Positions 23,296 through 34,515 are shown, counted from the first letter of the stretch. The stretch is 64,000 nucleotides of DNA from Plantago ovata (GCA_028274465.1 CM051458.1:57339253-57403252); one strand, 5' to 3'. Notes: generated by a model from the letters alone, not told the origin. Numbers and translations: made by a program.

Positions 23296-24059
23296 GGTAC
23301 CTGAAACGCAGCAATTAGTATCTTGTACTCAACAAAAATGATATGCTAATGCAAATACAATGTGTGAAAGTAATCGAGTGTCAACCTTGACTAATCCTAC
23401 TCCCTTAACCCATGTTCTAGTCTAGCTAACCTATGCTAAGAACAATCATGCAATTAATCACAATCATGTACTATATCACAATCAAAACTCATGCTAGACA
23501 ACGAATAACCTCAAATTCATAAGGCAACATTCATATTATAGGGTCGAAAATCACCAAAAAACTCACAATCTACCCAATCAAGTGTTCTACCAAGTAATCT
23601 ATAATCATCATATCAATTTGCTCGAATTTAATAAGGCATGAAAGAATCAAAACAATGCAATCAAGACTTAGAAATCCTAATTGAGCAAAAGCCCCAATTC
23701 AACCATCCCAACAAAATTAAGCATGCAATTGATAGAGAAATCATGTAATAAACACACAAACAAGTAACCCATACAACATATAAGCTCAAATGATGCAAAA
23801 ATCAAGAAACCCCCAATTTAGAAAATTAGGATTCTTGAGAGGTTACCGCAGATCTGGAAATTGGGTGAAGTATGAAGAGATTTATTCGGATGAAGATGAA
23901 GAGCACGTAATGGGCTTCGATTCAAGCTAAAGAACACAAAATTTGGTGGAGAATTGGAAGAATTATGGAAGAGAGAAGGTTTTTGAAGATTTTTGGTTTT
24001 GGGAGTAAGTAGAGAAGAAGAATGAAGAATGGAGGAGTTTTGGGACTAAGTCCCGTTTT
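23296..24059 (-). other. AT-rich leader before the gypsy accessory ORF
   Basis: No gene seen. Strongly A/T-rich with many ATGCAA-type words. Minus-strand short ORFs between 23963 and 24166 run into the GC array and look accidental. Possibly an untranslated spacer or intron-like region between pol and the accessory ORF. Confidence 0.6.
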
Positions 24060-24375
24060 TGAAGGATCTGGAGCTGTGGGGTGGACTGCCCCGGGTGGGA
24101 GGCGGTGCGCCCCACATCACCCGAGAGCTCCAGCTCTCGGGTGTTGAGGGACGGACCGCCCCACATGGGGCGATCCGCCTCTCAACTCCAGAGAGTCATG
24201 GGTGGCGGTCCGCCTCTCAACTCCATAGAGTCGCCAACTCTCTGGGGGTGGGGGAGGACTGACCCCATGGGCGGCGGTCCGCCTCTCACCTCCAGAGATC
24301 CGCTGGCTCTCTGGAAGTGGAGGGCGGACCGCCCCCCATGGGAGGCGGTGCGCCTCCCACTTACAGAGGCTGGGG
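24060..24375. repeat. GC-rich palindrome array (GGCGGNNCGCC)
   Basis: About eight forms of GGCGGACCGCC, GGCGGTGCGCC, GGCGGTCCGCC or GGCGATCCGCC, alternating with CCCATGGG-like and CTCCAGAGA words, in otherwise AT-rich DNA. Open frames over it (for example 24081-24590) are Gly/Pro-rich by composition only. A matching shorter array lies at 30106-30240, and single motifs lie in the gypsy LTRs. Confidence 0.85.
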
Positions 24376-24617
24376 GCCGAATTTTTCGGTCCCTCTCACT
24401 AACTTTTCACTCCAAAACGTTTTCCTCACTAAAACACTCGAAAAACTTCACTCAAACACATACAAAAAGCACAAAACAATACAGAAACTACAAAAACTCA
24501 TTAAAACACAAATTGTTCGATGTATGCATGCAATGCAAGAAAGCAATAAAAACTCCGGGTTACCTCCCGGAAAGCGCCATTGTTTATTAGTCTCTCACTC
24601 GACTTCTTCTTTGTTCC
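24376..24617 (-). other. Spacer shared with the second gypsy element
   Basis: A/C-rich on the plus strand, with ATGCATGCAATGCAAGAAAGC near 24523, which also occurs at 30355 beside the other GC array. A small hairpin CCGGGTTACCTCCCGG lies near 24556. No gene. Confidence 0.6.
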
Positions 24618-25420
24618 TTAGTTCCTCTCCAGACGGGTACTAGCCTTTCCCTTCATGGATCTCTTTCTCATACCTAGTACCTGAAAATGAGAATGAACAA
24701 ACGCAGCAAGGCCAAAAACACTTATGGGGTGAGAATCAATGGAATGTACTTTATGATCAGAAATGGCTTGCAACGTATGTTGCTTGCCATCTACCTCAAT
24801 GGTGCAAGATCCCCTGTAGATGTCGATCACAGATCGCACCTTGTTCAAGAAAGATCTTCCTAAAAGAACCACATCATTCATCCCACACCGCGATGCCGGC
24901 ATCTCCACGAAACTGGTGTAAACAAAAGTGCAACCAATCCTCATAGAGACATTTCGAACAACACCTTCCGGCCTCACAAAGGATCCATCCGCCAGTTGCA
25001 CAATGGCCTTGTGCTCCTCTAGCTTCCCTAGACCACTCTTCTCATACAGATTCATTGGGAGCACATTAGTGAATGCTCCCGTATCTAGTGTAGCACGGAC
25101 ATCATCGATGCCACCTATCCCAACCTTAACATCAAAGCTATCAGGGATTGGTTCGGAATCTTTCTCCTCCTCATCACTCACATCGAATCCCAGTCACTTG
25201 TCTTCCTCCTTGGCCAAAGGAGGCTCACCTTGTGCACAACACTTGCACTCAGCAACCTTCGTAATGGTGATCTCTACGGGAAGGTCTCCTACCAAGGTTA
25301 TCGACATCGACTTCTCCGTGTTACTGGGCAACTTCCCTTGCCCCCTACTTGCTCCACGGTTGATCAGCTCTTGCATCTTTTGGTGAGCAAGCCTAGTACT
25401 TTCCTCCAATTGATCTAGCC
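24618..25420 (-). pseudogene. Gypsy gag C-terminus and aspartic protease
   Basis: From 25420 the minus strand reads RLDQLEESTRLAHQKMQEL, a gag-end coiled stretch cut off by the LTR at 25421, then VAECKCCAQGEPP, an in-frame TGA near 25192, and a retropepsin. The protease shows GIGGIDDVRATLDTGAFTNV (catalytic DTG), an expected flap region and DVVLLGRSFLNKVRSVID. It ends near 24618. Retropepsin would process gag-pol. No RT follows; a GC array and the accessory ORF come next, so this element part cannot be autonomous. Confidence 0.85.
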
Positions 25421-26685
25421 TGATGAACGTGTCAGATTCAATCAAATAAATTTGTAATAAGCCAAAGGCAATCCACAACTACAACGAAAACCGTAGTGTA
25501 GCAGTAGAATGACTCGAGTGTCGTTCTCTCAGGACTATAACTAGCTTTATCTATTTAATCAAGAAAATATAAAACAACAGATAGAAAGCAATAGGGGGTT
25601 TTCAAGCAGATAATGGAGTTGGTGATAGTATGGTCCTTCTTAACATAATGGGTCGATAATCATGCATAAATTCCGCGGTCTTGCATAGAGATCTTTGAAT
25701 GAATCTTGGGTCCTGTTGTAAGTATTGCGCACTACGAAGATAATAAGGGTCTGACCTGTCAACAACTAACGTCCTATTGTGTTCCGTAATCATTCAACAC
25801 TACGAAGATAATTTGGTCTGATTGGCCGACAAGTGTCCTAGTGTGCATAATGATCAATACAACATACGAGAATTTTGGTGTTCAACTCATCAACGAAATA
25901 AAGCAATGACACGGAGTATAATGCGCGATATAGCCATTAGCATGATTATCTTCCCTCGCTAAGAATTCACATACTACCACCAACGATAAATTTAGCTACT
26001 CATAATGTGCATGCAATCAATAGCAATCATAGAAGAAAACATATTGAAAGAATATAAAATAAGTAGATAAAAGTTGTAAGATACAAAGTTATCGAAGGTT
26101 GTCAATCTCCGGATGATTGCGATCCTACGCGCTCCAATCTGCTATGAAAAAGTATCCCCTAAGCTATGGAACTCCCAGGACAGGCTCCGGGAAGTTCCTA
26201 CCTAAAACTATAGAGAGAGGTGAGAAAGTAGGCTTGGAAAGATCTGATCTTCGGAGAGAAAACTCGCAACTATATATAGGCCCGGAAATTGCCCGCGGCG
26301 GTTCGCCCGAGGCACGGGGCGGTTCGCCCCACAGTGTAAACGCGTAATTTTCGCGTTTTCGACGCGGTTTTGGATTTCTTCACCTTTTCGGACTCGGTTT
26401 ATGACTTCTAGTAGCCTTCTAACCTCCAGATTCGGCCCCTAGACTCCAAATCCTATCCGGAAACCTTCAGGTACTCCAAATATGCTTCTGGAACACCAAT
26501 TCCTTGTAGACTTCAATATAAATGCCCGTAAATCTCCGAATTTCAACCAAAACCTGTAAAATAAAATCAAAGGGAAACGTGACACTATTCTAATAAAATG
26601 TACTAAAATATAGCTAAATTAACATAGAGGATAGCTAAATTAGGTGAAAAAGACTCGAATGAAAGTGTAAAATACACATTCATCA
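25421..26685 (-). repeat. Gypsy LTR family B, 1265 bp
   Basis: TGATGAACGTGTCAGATTC...CACATTCATCA, diverged from family A but alike in plan. The PPT GGTTTGGGGAGTT precedes it on the minus strand, so it is a 3' LTR of the integrase-bearing element at 26686-30110. TATATATA at about 26270. Motifs GGCGGTTCGCC occur near 26296 and 26318. No matching 5' LTR of family B is in the window. Confidence 0.9.
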
Positions 26686-28191
26686 AACTCCCCAAACCGA
26701 ACCTTTGCTTGTCCTCAAGCAACTAAGCTAGACTCTAATACAAAAAACATGCAAGACTCAAAAATGGAGTTTCATGCCAAATAAAATGAACTAAATTACT
26801 GAATCTACCAAATAACATATGAACAAAAACCATATAAATCAAAGCATGAATATAGGTTGAAGAATACCTCGATTGACTTATACACATCCACATAAGCACT
26901 TATGTCAAGACAAGATAGTCTCTCGTAACATTCTCTACCTGGACCTAGTTTGTCACGACGTAATGATGCATGCTAAGATACGAATGGTTGCCCCGTGCCT
27001 ATGAAGCTGAGGACTTACTGCTGTTCCACCATGTTAAGACTTTTTCTCAAAAGAGGTCGAACCAGTACTGGCTCTCATCAAACGAAGGAGGGTTCCCTAT
27101 AAAAGATAACACTCCCCTATTCTACCCATCTCTCAAGTAAAGTCTTAAGCTATTCACCACTTCCTGAATGGCAGGACGAGGGTGGTCTAGAACAGATGAC
27201 ATTTAAGACGAAAAGATAAAAAATAGAAAAACACGATTACGAACAATACGAAAAATGGAAAAGACTCAACTTTTTTAAACTGCTATTTGGCTTTATTTTT
27301 TGGACCCTTCTTTACTTTTTTGGGGTCTTCTCTTTTTTTCTTTTTTTTTCTTTTCCAGATTCTTTTTTTCTTTTTCTTTTTTTTTTCTTCTGGAATTTTT
27401 CTTTCTTTTTTTCGATTTTTTTCTAGCCAGCAGTAGCATAACAAAAAGAGAAACAAAATGACTCACACGACTTCCCCAAACCTATTCGAAAGAATAGGTT
27501 GGAGTACAAATTACGGAAAAGGAAAAATAAACTCACGATACGAAAAATGAAAACAGAAAACAAGTCTAATGATGGTGTAACCCCCTCCCCAAACCTATTC
27601 GGAAGAATAGGTTCTAAACAAAGGATCACACAAACTCACACTACCTCCTTCCTAGGCATTTAGCAATCTCAAAGCGTGGTGAAGACTTGTTGCCTCTTAG
27701 GTACATAATTACTCGGGAAAACAACCATAAGACCCTAACATGCATCATCCTATTATAAAGGCCTTCGTGAACCGCAGTAGAGAAAACACCACTAAGTGAT
27801 GTCGAGACTACCATGCTTAACTAAGTGCAATACATAAATGAGACAAGCCAAGCGAGAAAAACCTCAAACAAATTCATAGAGATGAAGCATACGATTAATG
27901 GCATAGCTAGTTGATCTACCCAATAAAAAAGTTCAAAAAATTCAGCAATAAACTCCATATAAAAACATGCAAAAACTATCCTAGGAAAGCAGTAAACGTG
28001 CAAATGCAAAAAATTTCACGAGTTTTTCATAAGCAAGATAAGTATAGAGATAACCAGCGATAACCTCCTCCCCAAACCTGAACGTCGTCGCTCGTCCCGA
28101 ACGCCGAAAGTGGATCCAAGGTGAGAGCTAATGCTTGTATGAGTTACCTATAATACTCAATCAAACTCGTGAGAAAACAAAACAAAACACA
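26686..28191 (-). other. Gypsy family B 3' untranslated region
   Basis: No gene. Same layout as 18796-19852 plus 21496-21860: PPT, CCTCAAGCAACT, T/C tract (27291-27424), two hairpins, then AT-rich DNA up to the integrase end. It lacks the solo LTR and so records the empty insertion site. Confidence 0.75.
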
Positions 28192-30110
28192 CTAACCTTT
28201 AGTGGAGGCGATAGGGGTAAGCTCAAGGTGATCAACCTCCCTTTGATCACTAGATATCTCGAAGTACGGTTTCACTCGCTGGCCATTCACCTTGAAGGTA
28301 TTGCCTGTCTTAGGATCGAAGAGTTTAACAGCTCCATGGGGAGCAACTTCGAGAATTTCATACGGTCCATCCCAACGAGTACGGAGCTTTCCAGGAAATA
28401 GTCGAAGGCGAGAATTAAACACCAAAGCTTTTTGTCCAGGAATCAATTCCTTACGTACTATACCAGATCATGATACTTCTTAGTACGTTCCTTGTAGATC
28501 TTGGCATTCTCATAAGCACCTAGTCGTGATTCATCAAGCTCATCTAGTTGCAACAATCGTTCCTCGCCAGCCTTTCCCATATCAAGATTGAGTGTTTTAA
28601 TGGCCCAATATGCCTTGTGTTCTAGTTCTACGGGAAGATGACATGCTTTTCCATACACAAGTCTGTACGGAGTGGTTCCGATCACGGTTTTGTAGCTAGT
28701 CCTGTATGCCCAAAGTGCATCATTCAATTTTCCTGCCCAGTCCTTTCTACTAGGCTTCACTACTCGCTCCAGGATCTTCTTGATTTGACGGTTGCTGACT
28801 TCGACTTGCCCTGATGTTTGCGGGTGATAAGGTGTAGCGACACTATGGTGGACACTATATCTCTTAAGAAGAGAAGCAAACGTTCTATTGACGAAGTGGG
28901 ACCCTCCATCGCTGATGATTGTCCTAGGGCACCCAAATCTCGAGAATATTACTTCCTTCAAGAACTTCATAACCACTGCACCGTCATTTGTTTTTGTAGG
29001 AATTGCCTCTACCCATTTAGTCCCATAGTCCACTGCAACAAGAATGTATTCATAGCCTCCGCTGTTTGGAAATGGTCCCATAAAATCAATGCCCCATACA
29101 TCGAAAGGTTCTACCACTAGATTCCCTTGAAGGGGCATTTCATCTTTCTTGCCAATACCGCAACCTCGTTGGCATGGGTCACAATTCTTCACAAAACGTC
29201 GAGCATCTTTGTATATTGTTGGCCAGAAAAATCCTGCCTGCAGTACTTTGCGTGCTGTTTTCAATCCACTGTAGTGCCCTCCACAGTTAAGCTCATGGCA
29301 ATGGCTCAGTATACCTTGCTGCTCTTCTTGTGGCACGCACCTCCTTAGAATCCCATCAACTCCTTCTTTGAATAGATGCGGATCATCCCATATGTAAGTC
29401 CTGCATTGCTTGGCAAGAGCTCTTTTGTCTGACGCTGAAAAGTTAGTGGGGCAAACATTCATAGCCAAATAGTTTACAATATCTGCATACCATGGCTCCT
29501 CATTAGCCTTCATCAGATGCTCATCGGGGAGATCTTCATTAATGGGTATCAGATCAACAGGTATATTAGGTATTCTAGATAAGTGATCTGCTACTAAATT
29601 CTCCCTACCAGCTCTATCTACTATAGTCAAATCAAAGTCTTGCAGCAAAAGGACCCAACGGATTAATCTAGGCTTAGAATCTTGCTTAGCTACCAAATGT
29701 CTCAAAGCAGCATGATCAGTATGGACATTCACAGGATGACCAATTAAATAAGACCTAAACTTTTGTAAAGCAAAGACAACAGCTAAAAATTCCTTTTCAG
29801 TTGTTGTATAATTAACCTGCGCGGAGTCTAGAGTCTTACTAACATAATAAATCACACGATATTGCTTATCAACTTTTTGGCATAAAACAGCACCCATAGC
29901 AAAATTCGAAGCATCACACATAATTTCGAAAGGAAGATTCCAGTCAGGCGACACAACAATGGGGCAGAAACAAGCTTTTCCTTAAGAGTATTAAAAGCAA
30001 CTAGGCATTCATTAGAGAAATGGAAACCACATCTTTAGCAAGCAAGCTACTTAAAGGTTTAGCAATTTTCGAAAAATCTTTAATAAACCTCCTATGAAAT
30101 CCTACCCGGG
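28192..30110 (-). pseudogene. pol: Gypsy RT end, RNase H and integrase
   Basis: Minus strand: RT end GFHRRFIKDFSKIAKPLSSL (30110-30040), a frame break, then a 498-residue open frame (29954-28458). RNase H shows [38 protein letters not shown] and VADHLSR. Integrase shows a CHELNCGGH...CDPC finger (first His degenerate), [22 protein letters not shown] and [20 protein letters not shown], so D-D-E is complete. A frame break near 28450 precedes the C-terminus FNSRLRLFPGKLRTRW. The fingers and palm of RT are absent; the GC array begins where they should be. The best preserved pol in the window. Confidence 0.9.
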
Positions 30111-30240
30111 TCACTGGCGCCCCCAGGCGCACCGCCCCGTGTGGGGCGGTACACCTGGGGTGCCCAGGGGGCGCCCAGACCCCTGCCCCTCCCGAGCGCA
30201 CCGCCCCGGGTGTGGGGCGGTCCGCCCGGGAGCTGAAGAC
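30106..30240. repeat. Second GC palindrome array
   Basis: Contains GGCGCACCGCCCCG, GGGGCGGTACACC, GAGCGCACCGCCCCGG and GGGGCGGTCCGCCCGG in about 130 bp. It sits at the exact point where RT homology stops, as the other array sits between protease and accessory ORF. Confidence 0.82.
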
Positions 30241-30411
30241 TCCTGGGTCCTCGTTGTGTCCCTCCGAATACGAAAAATATCAACCTTTTACCTATGTTAT
30301 CACCAAAAACATACTCTAACACAGGAAAAAACAATGAAGTGCTCAAAATAAATATGCATGCAATGCAAGAAAGCTATAAAACTAAACTACATGCAAGCAA
30401 TACCACTAAGG
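30241..30411 (-). other. Spacer between gag and GC array
   Basis: AT-rich, with the shared ATGCATGCAATGCAAGAAAGC word at about 30353. No gene. Homologous in plan to 24376-24617. Confidence 0.55.
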
Positions 30412-31910
30412 TTATCCATTATCAAATGGAAACGAAGCTTGTGCATCCGTTCCATTACTCCTTGCATCTTGGGAACCATCCTTGGCACCTCTCCTTAGCT
30501 GCTCAAGCAAGTCCATGATTCCCTGAAAACTAAAATTAACAAAATCAGTAAAATCAAAATCTAAAAAATAACTTAGGGAATCGGGTGGAAAATAAAATGA
30601 GAAAAGTGGATCAAAACTCCCTTGAAACTCATAGGTGGGTGCATGGACCAGAACATGTGAGTCAAGATCAAGACTGACTGTAGCAATAGAATCTATAGCA
30701 ATAGAATCTAAACATGTCGATTCAGAGACACCAAAATCTTCAGAGAGTAGCTCCTCGATCTCAACACAACTCAAGACCACACTTTCTGACTCAGGTGAAG
30801 CAATGGATTCAGTCATCACCTCCTCCACGACATCTTCTTTACCAACAATCTTGACATCCTCAAGTAAGGACGTGGAATCCAATCTAAGCACTGAAGAGGC
30901 TTCATCAATAGATTCCTCACCAGATTCCTCTACATCGGCTATGTCGATTTCTGGTGGTGGACTAACGAAGAGAGACGTCCATGTCCTTGAACCGGGAGGT
31001 GAGTCCCAATCCCAATATTCCAGAAACTTGTTGGTTGTTTCACCCCAAGTGTGCAATGATCTTGCCGGCGGGATTTTGAGGCAATCTCGAGCGCTCCGTC
31101 TCAAGGCTCCCATAAATCCTCTTATACAAAGCTGCTCATGTGACAAAATAACCCCCTCCACATTCTCACGAGGTATCCTCAACACACCTTCCTCGAACGT
31201 GTCTAAGAACTCTCTTGGATCATCACCACTCGAGAATGTGGAAACAATGGAGTAGTACGAAGGATCAAAGTCATGATCCTTGCAATCTTCATCAAATGTT
31301 ATGCAAGGTGTAACGACCCGACCAATCCGTCCGACGTGGTTACTCCTGGACGGACCCACACACGTCCCAACAGTATGATATTGTCCGCTTTGGGCCTGAG
31401 TCCGCACGGATTTGCTTTTGGAATCACCCAAAATGCCTCATACCATGTGAGAGTGGTGGTCTAACATATATACCCTTTATTCCACTCACTCTTAAGCGAT
31501 GTGGGATGCGGGGTATTACAAACTACCCCCGTTAAAGCCTCGACGTCCTCGTCGAGCGCCTTAAGTGGTGGGGGTGACAAACTGACAATAACCTTTACCA
31601 ACCGTCCACCCGGTCCGGGCTTTGGGTTGGACCTGGCTCTGATACCATTTGTAACGACCCGGCCAATCCGGCCGGCGTGGTTACTCCTGAACGGACCCAC
31701 ACACGTTCCAACAGTATGATATTGTCCGCTTTGGGCCTGAGTCCGCACGGATTTGCTTTGGAGTCACCCAAAAGGCCTCATACCATGTGAGAGCGGTGGT
31801 CTAACATATATACCCTTTATTCCACTCACTCTTAAGCGATGTGGGATGCGGGGTATTACACAAGGCCCTCGAGGTTGCACATACCATGACAAAGAAGCAC
31901 GTAAACTCAT
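30412..31910 (-). pseudogene. gag: Gypsy gag (Retrotrans_gag-like) interrupted by a TRIM element
   Basis: The ATG at 31910 opens a frame that reaches 31866, is split by the TRIM (31309-31860), and resumes in the same frame at 31308. The part after the TRIM holds GDDPREFLDTFEEG...FMGALRRSARDCLKIPP...WGETTNKFLEYW, the usual pattern of the plant gypsy gag core. The C-terminal 200 residues are unusually acidic and Ser-rich (ADVEESGEESIDEASS) and lack a CCHC knuckle, and the frame ends at 30412. The 339-residue frame from 31431 takes its first ~40 residues from the TRIM. Confidence 0.78.
31309..31860 (-). mobile_element. TRIM (terminal-repeat retrotransposon in miniature), 552 bp
   Basis: Two direct repeats, 31309-31520 and 31650-31860 (212 and 211 bp), TGTAACGACC...GGGTATTACA, with a 129-bp interior. 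On the minus strand the primer site TGGTATCAGAGC (31636-31647) directly follows the right repeat and matches initiator tRNA-Met. The 5-bp target duplication is CAAGG (31304-31308 and 31861-31865). It has no coding capacity. The repeats differ at a handful of positions, so it is not brand new. Confidence 0.95.
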
Positions 31911-32228
31911 CCTTTCAAGGAACTAGTTTCTGCACATGAGGAAACAAGAAACCAAGGAACAAAATCCACAAAAGAATAACAAAAAACTTGCAAGGAAAAA
32001 CCTCTATCTAATAATATATACAAAGAGCGCAAGCACACACAATGTAAACAAGAACACCAAGAGCACAAGCACACAAGATAACCAAGAGAAGATTAGATAA
32101 ATTTGCTGAAAAAGATAGGGGAAAAGAAATGGGGTAAGAAAGTGAAGTTTCTAAGAGCAAACCCTAGAGCTTATTTGAGGAGTTGAATGCTGAAAATATA
32201 AATAAGATAAAGAGTAAAAGAAGTATAG
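31911..32228 (-). other. Gypsy 5' untranslated region
   Basis: A-rich leader between the primer binding site and the gag ATG. No gene. Confidence 0.6.
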
Positions 32229-32246
32229 TCCCCGGCAACGGCGCCA
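32229..32246 (-). other. tRNA-Asp primer binding site
   Basis: Minus strand TGGCGCCGTTGCCGGGGA, three bases after the LTR end, is complementary to the 3' end of plant tRNA-Asp, as is usual for Athila-type elements. It identifies 32250-33734 as the 5' LTR. Confidence 0.9.
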
Positions 32247-32249
32247 ATT

Positions 32250-33734
32250 TGATGAACGAGATTGTCAGACTCGAACAATCAAATAAATTTGTTTGAAAGC
32301 CAAAGGGCAACTCACAACTACACAAAACACGTAGTGCAGAGGTAAAATGACCTCGAGTGTCGATCTCTAGGGCTAAACTAGCTTTAACTAAATAACTATA
32401 TATAATTTCAGAAAACAAATTTATATTAACTCGACTTAACAATATATGGAGAAAGCTGGTGATAGTATGCTCGTTCTAAGCATCAAGTTCTAATTATGCA
32501 TGAAAGTGCTCGTACTGCCTTAAAAGTAATTCGATTTACAAACACCAAAGACAGATTTGTAGACGTGTATTTTGAAAGCTTCCTATCTATATTAATACTT
32601 GGCTAAGGTTCTCAGTCTTAGTTCAGGCATTACTTGCAAATTATAGATAATCGAATCGATGATCTTGAATTGTCCTAGTGTTTCTAACACTTTTTTACGA
32701 AGATATGTAGCTTAGCCGGATCAAAGAATCGAATTAAGATAATTAAACAAGTAAAAGACTCAGAAACTCAATCATGCATAATACAAACCCTAGCTACGAA
32801 TTCACATACTATCACCAACTAGATGCTTAGCTACTCATATCAATAACACAATCAACAATCATAATTGAAGCAATAATGAATGAAAACATGGTGAATTGAA
32901 AGATAAATAGCAGAATTGTGAGATACAAGGTTACCACCAAAGGTTGTCAATCTACGGTGAATTGCTAAACTCATAAAGATCTAGCAAGGTGAGATAAAAC
33001 GGTGTCCAAATCTCTCCTCTAGTTCTAAATTCGCTAAGATACAAAGGTTCTAAGAGAAAATATATCCAGAACAAGCTCTAGGGTTTAAGTCTGTAAAATA
33101 ATGATGAACGATATGAAAAATCGTAGCTTTTACAAATTTATATATAGCTGTCGGAAGCTCCCTGGCGGTCCGCCTGACACGGGCAGCAAGTTTTCCATAA
33201 GTTCGAACAGAGATTCCGGGTGCTTACGAACTCGGATTGGCACGTAAGACCCACCGTTGGATAGCTGTTCGAGTTAGCTCGCGTAGGTTGTAATCTCATC
33301 CCAATCCAATGTCGTATGAAAGACTGGTGTCCAAAATACTGAGACTATGCAAATGGAACTTCGAGATTTCACTTCAAAGGCTCCAAAATCTTCACCCGAA
33401 CTCCGAATGAACTACCGTTTCCGCCTCATACAAGATATCTCGAACTTTCATGTTCTCCTTGGCCTTGGGCACGACTTTGAGCTCCGAAAGTTGGTCTTTT
33501 GGCCTTGAAACACGTCCCGATAATCCTTGACACACCACGGGTGATCTTGTTACACCAAAACTTCAATGTTTCGCCATGATTTACATCCAAAAGTGCGATT
33601 TTCACCTAAAACCTGAAAATAACAAAAGAAATGGAAACGTTACACTATTTAACATAATGCACTAAAATGCATGCAAGAGGATAGCTAAATTGGTGAAAAA
33701 GACCCGAATGATAGTGTAAAAAACACTGTCATCA
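32250..33734 (-). repeat. Gypsy LTR family A', 5' LTR, 1485 bp
   Basis: TGATGAACGAG...ACTGTCATCA; like 17531-18795 but with about 220 extra bases near 33190-33460 and many substitutions. The large difference from the left LTR argues against one simple element whose two LTRs were identical at insertion. A GGCGGTCCGCC motif lies near 33163. Confidence 0.9.
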
Positions 33735-34515
33735 AAGACTCAGAAACTCAATCATGCATAATATGAACCCTAGCTATGAATTTACATACTATCACCAACT
33801 AGATGTTTAGCTACTCATATCAAAATCATAAACAACAATAGCAATCATATAAGAAAACATAGTTGAATTGAAAGATAAATAGCAGAAATTGTGAGATACA
33901 AAGTTACCACCAAAGGTTGTCAATCTCCGGTGAATTGCTAAACTCACAAAGATCTCGCAAGGTGAGATCAATTGATGTTCAAATCTCTACCTTGGTGCTC
34001 CAAATTTCTAAGAAAAAGTAGTTCTAAGAGAAAAAATACCCAGAACAAGCTCTAGGGTTTAAGTCTGCAAAATAATGATCTAAGATATGAAAATTCACAA
34101 TTTTTACAATTATATATAGTTTCTGTCGGCAGTTCCCAGGCGGACCGCCTGGTACGAGCCGGACCGCCGGACACCAGGCGGTGCGCCTGGCACGAGCAGA
34201 GAGTTGCCCGTGCCTTTTCTTCCTCCGGGTCCTCGATTTTGGCCTTGGGCACGGTTTTAAGCTCCAAAACTTGATCTCTTGGCCTGGAAACATGTCCCGG
34301 TACTCCTAGACACACCACAGGTGATCTCGTTGCACCAAAACTTCAATGTTTCGCCATGAATCATATCCAAAAGTGCGATTTTCACCTAAATCATGAAAAT
34401 ATCAAAAAAAATGGAAACGTGACACTATTCTAACAAAATGCACTAAAATGCATGCAAGAGGATTGCTAAATTGGTGAAAAAGACCCGAATGATAGTGTAA
34501 AACATACTGTCATCA
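33735..34515 (-). repeat. Truncated family A LTR forming the outer right end
   Basis: From GACTCAGAAACTCAATCATG to TGTCATCA this follows the second part of the left LTR (about 18035-18795) closely, with 58 bp around 34134-34190 holding an extra GC palindrome. It abuts the CTCTA target duplication. So the original 5' LTR survives only as this part, joined to a diverged A' LTR. Confidence 0.88.

Larger units (their letters stand above)
17531..34515 (-). mobile_element. Athila-like Ty3-gypsy compound nested in copia pol
   Basis: Starts TGATGAACGAG and ends TGTCATCA, with the 5-bp target duplication CTCTA at 17526-17530 and 34516-34520. The copia pol frame continues across the two sides. Minus-strand order: partial LTR, full LTR, tRNA-Asp primer site, gag, GC spacer, RT end-RNase H-integrase, 3' UTR, LTR of a second family, gag end/protease, GC spacer, transposon-protein-like ORF, 3' UTR, LTR. 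The coding parts come from at least two related elements: the left part lacks RT/integrase and the middle part lacks protease. Athila-like placement is based on the tRNA-Asp primer site, the integrase C-terminus and the extra ORF. Confidence 0.88.

Noticed and set aside
24060-24375. GC array considered as a CRISPR-like array
   Set aside because: Spacing is irregular, units vary, spacers repeat one another, and the context is a plant retroelement.
24059-24643. ORFs of 67-169 residues over the GC array
   Set aside because: Gly/Pro/Arg content follows from the palindromes, several frames are open at once, and no domain pattern is visible.
25421-26685. Family B element as a clean insertion into family A
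   Set aside because: The five bases left of the LTR (TAGCC) do not recur at any recognisable right end, and no family B 5' LTR is present. A chimera by recombination fits better.
30635-31255. 206-residue Ser/Thr-rich plus-strand ORF
   Set aside because: It is the antisense shadow of the acidic, Ser-rich gypsy gag tail.
31309-31860. TRIM considered as a Cassandra element
   Set aside because: I see no 5S rRNA-like sequence in its repeats; only the general TRIM layout and initiator tRNA-Met primer site fit.
32229-32246. tRNA-Asp match considered as a tRNA gene
   Set aside because: Only the 18-base 3' end complement is present, next to an LTR, with no cloverleaf; it is a primer binding site.
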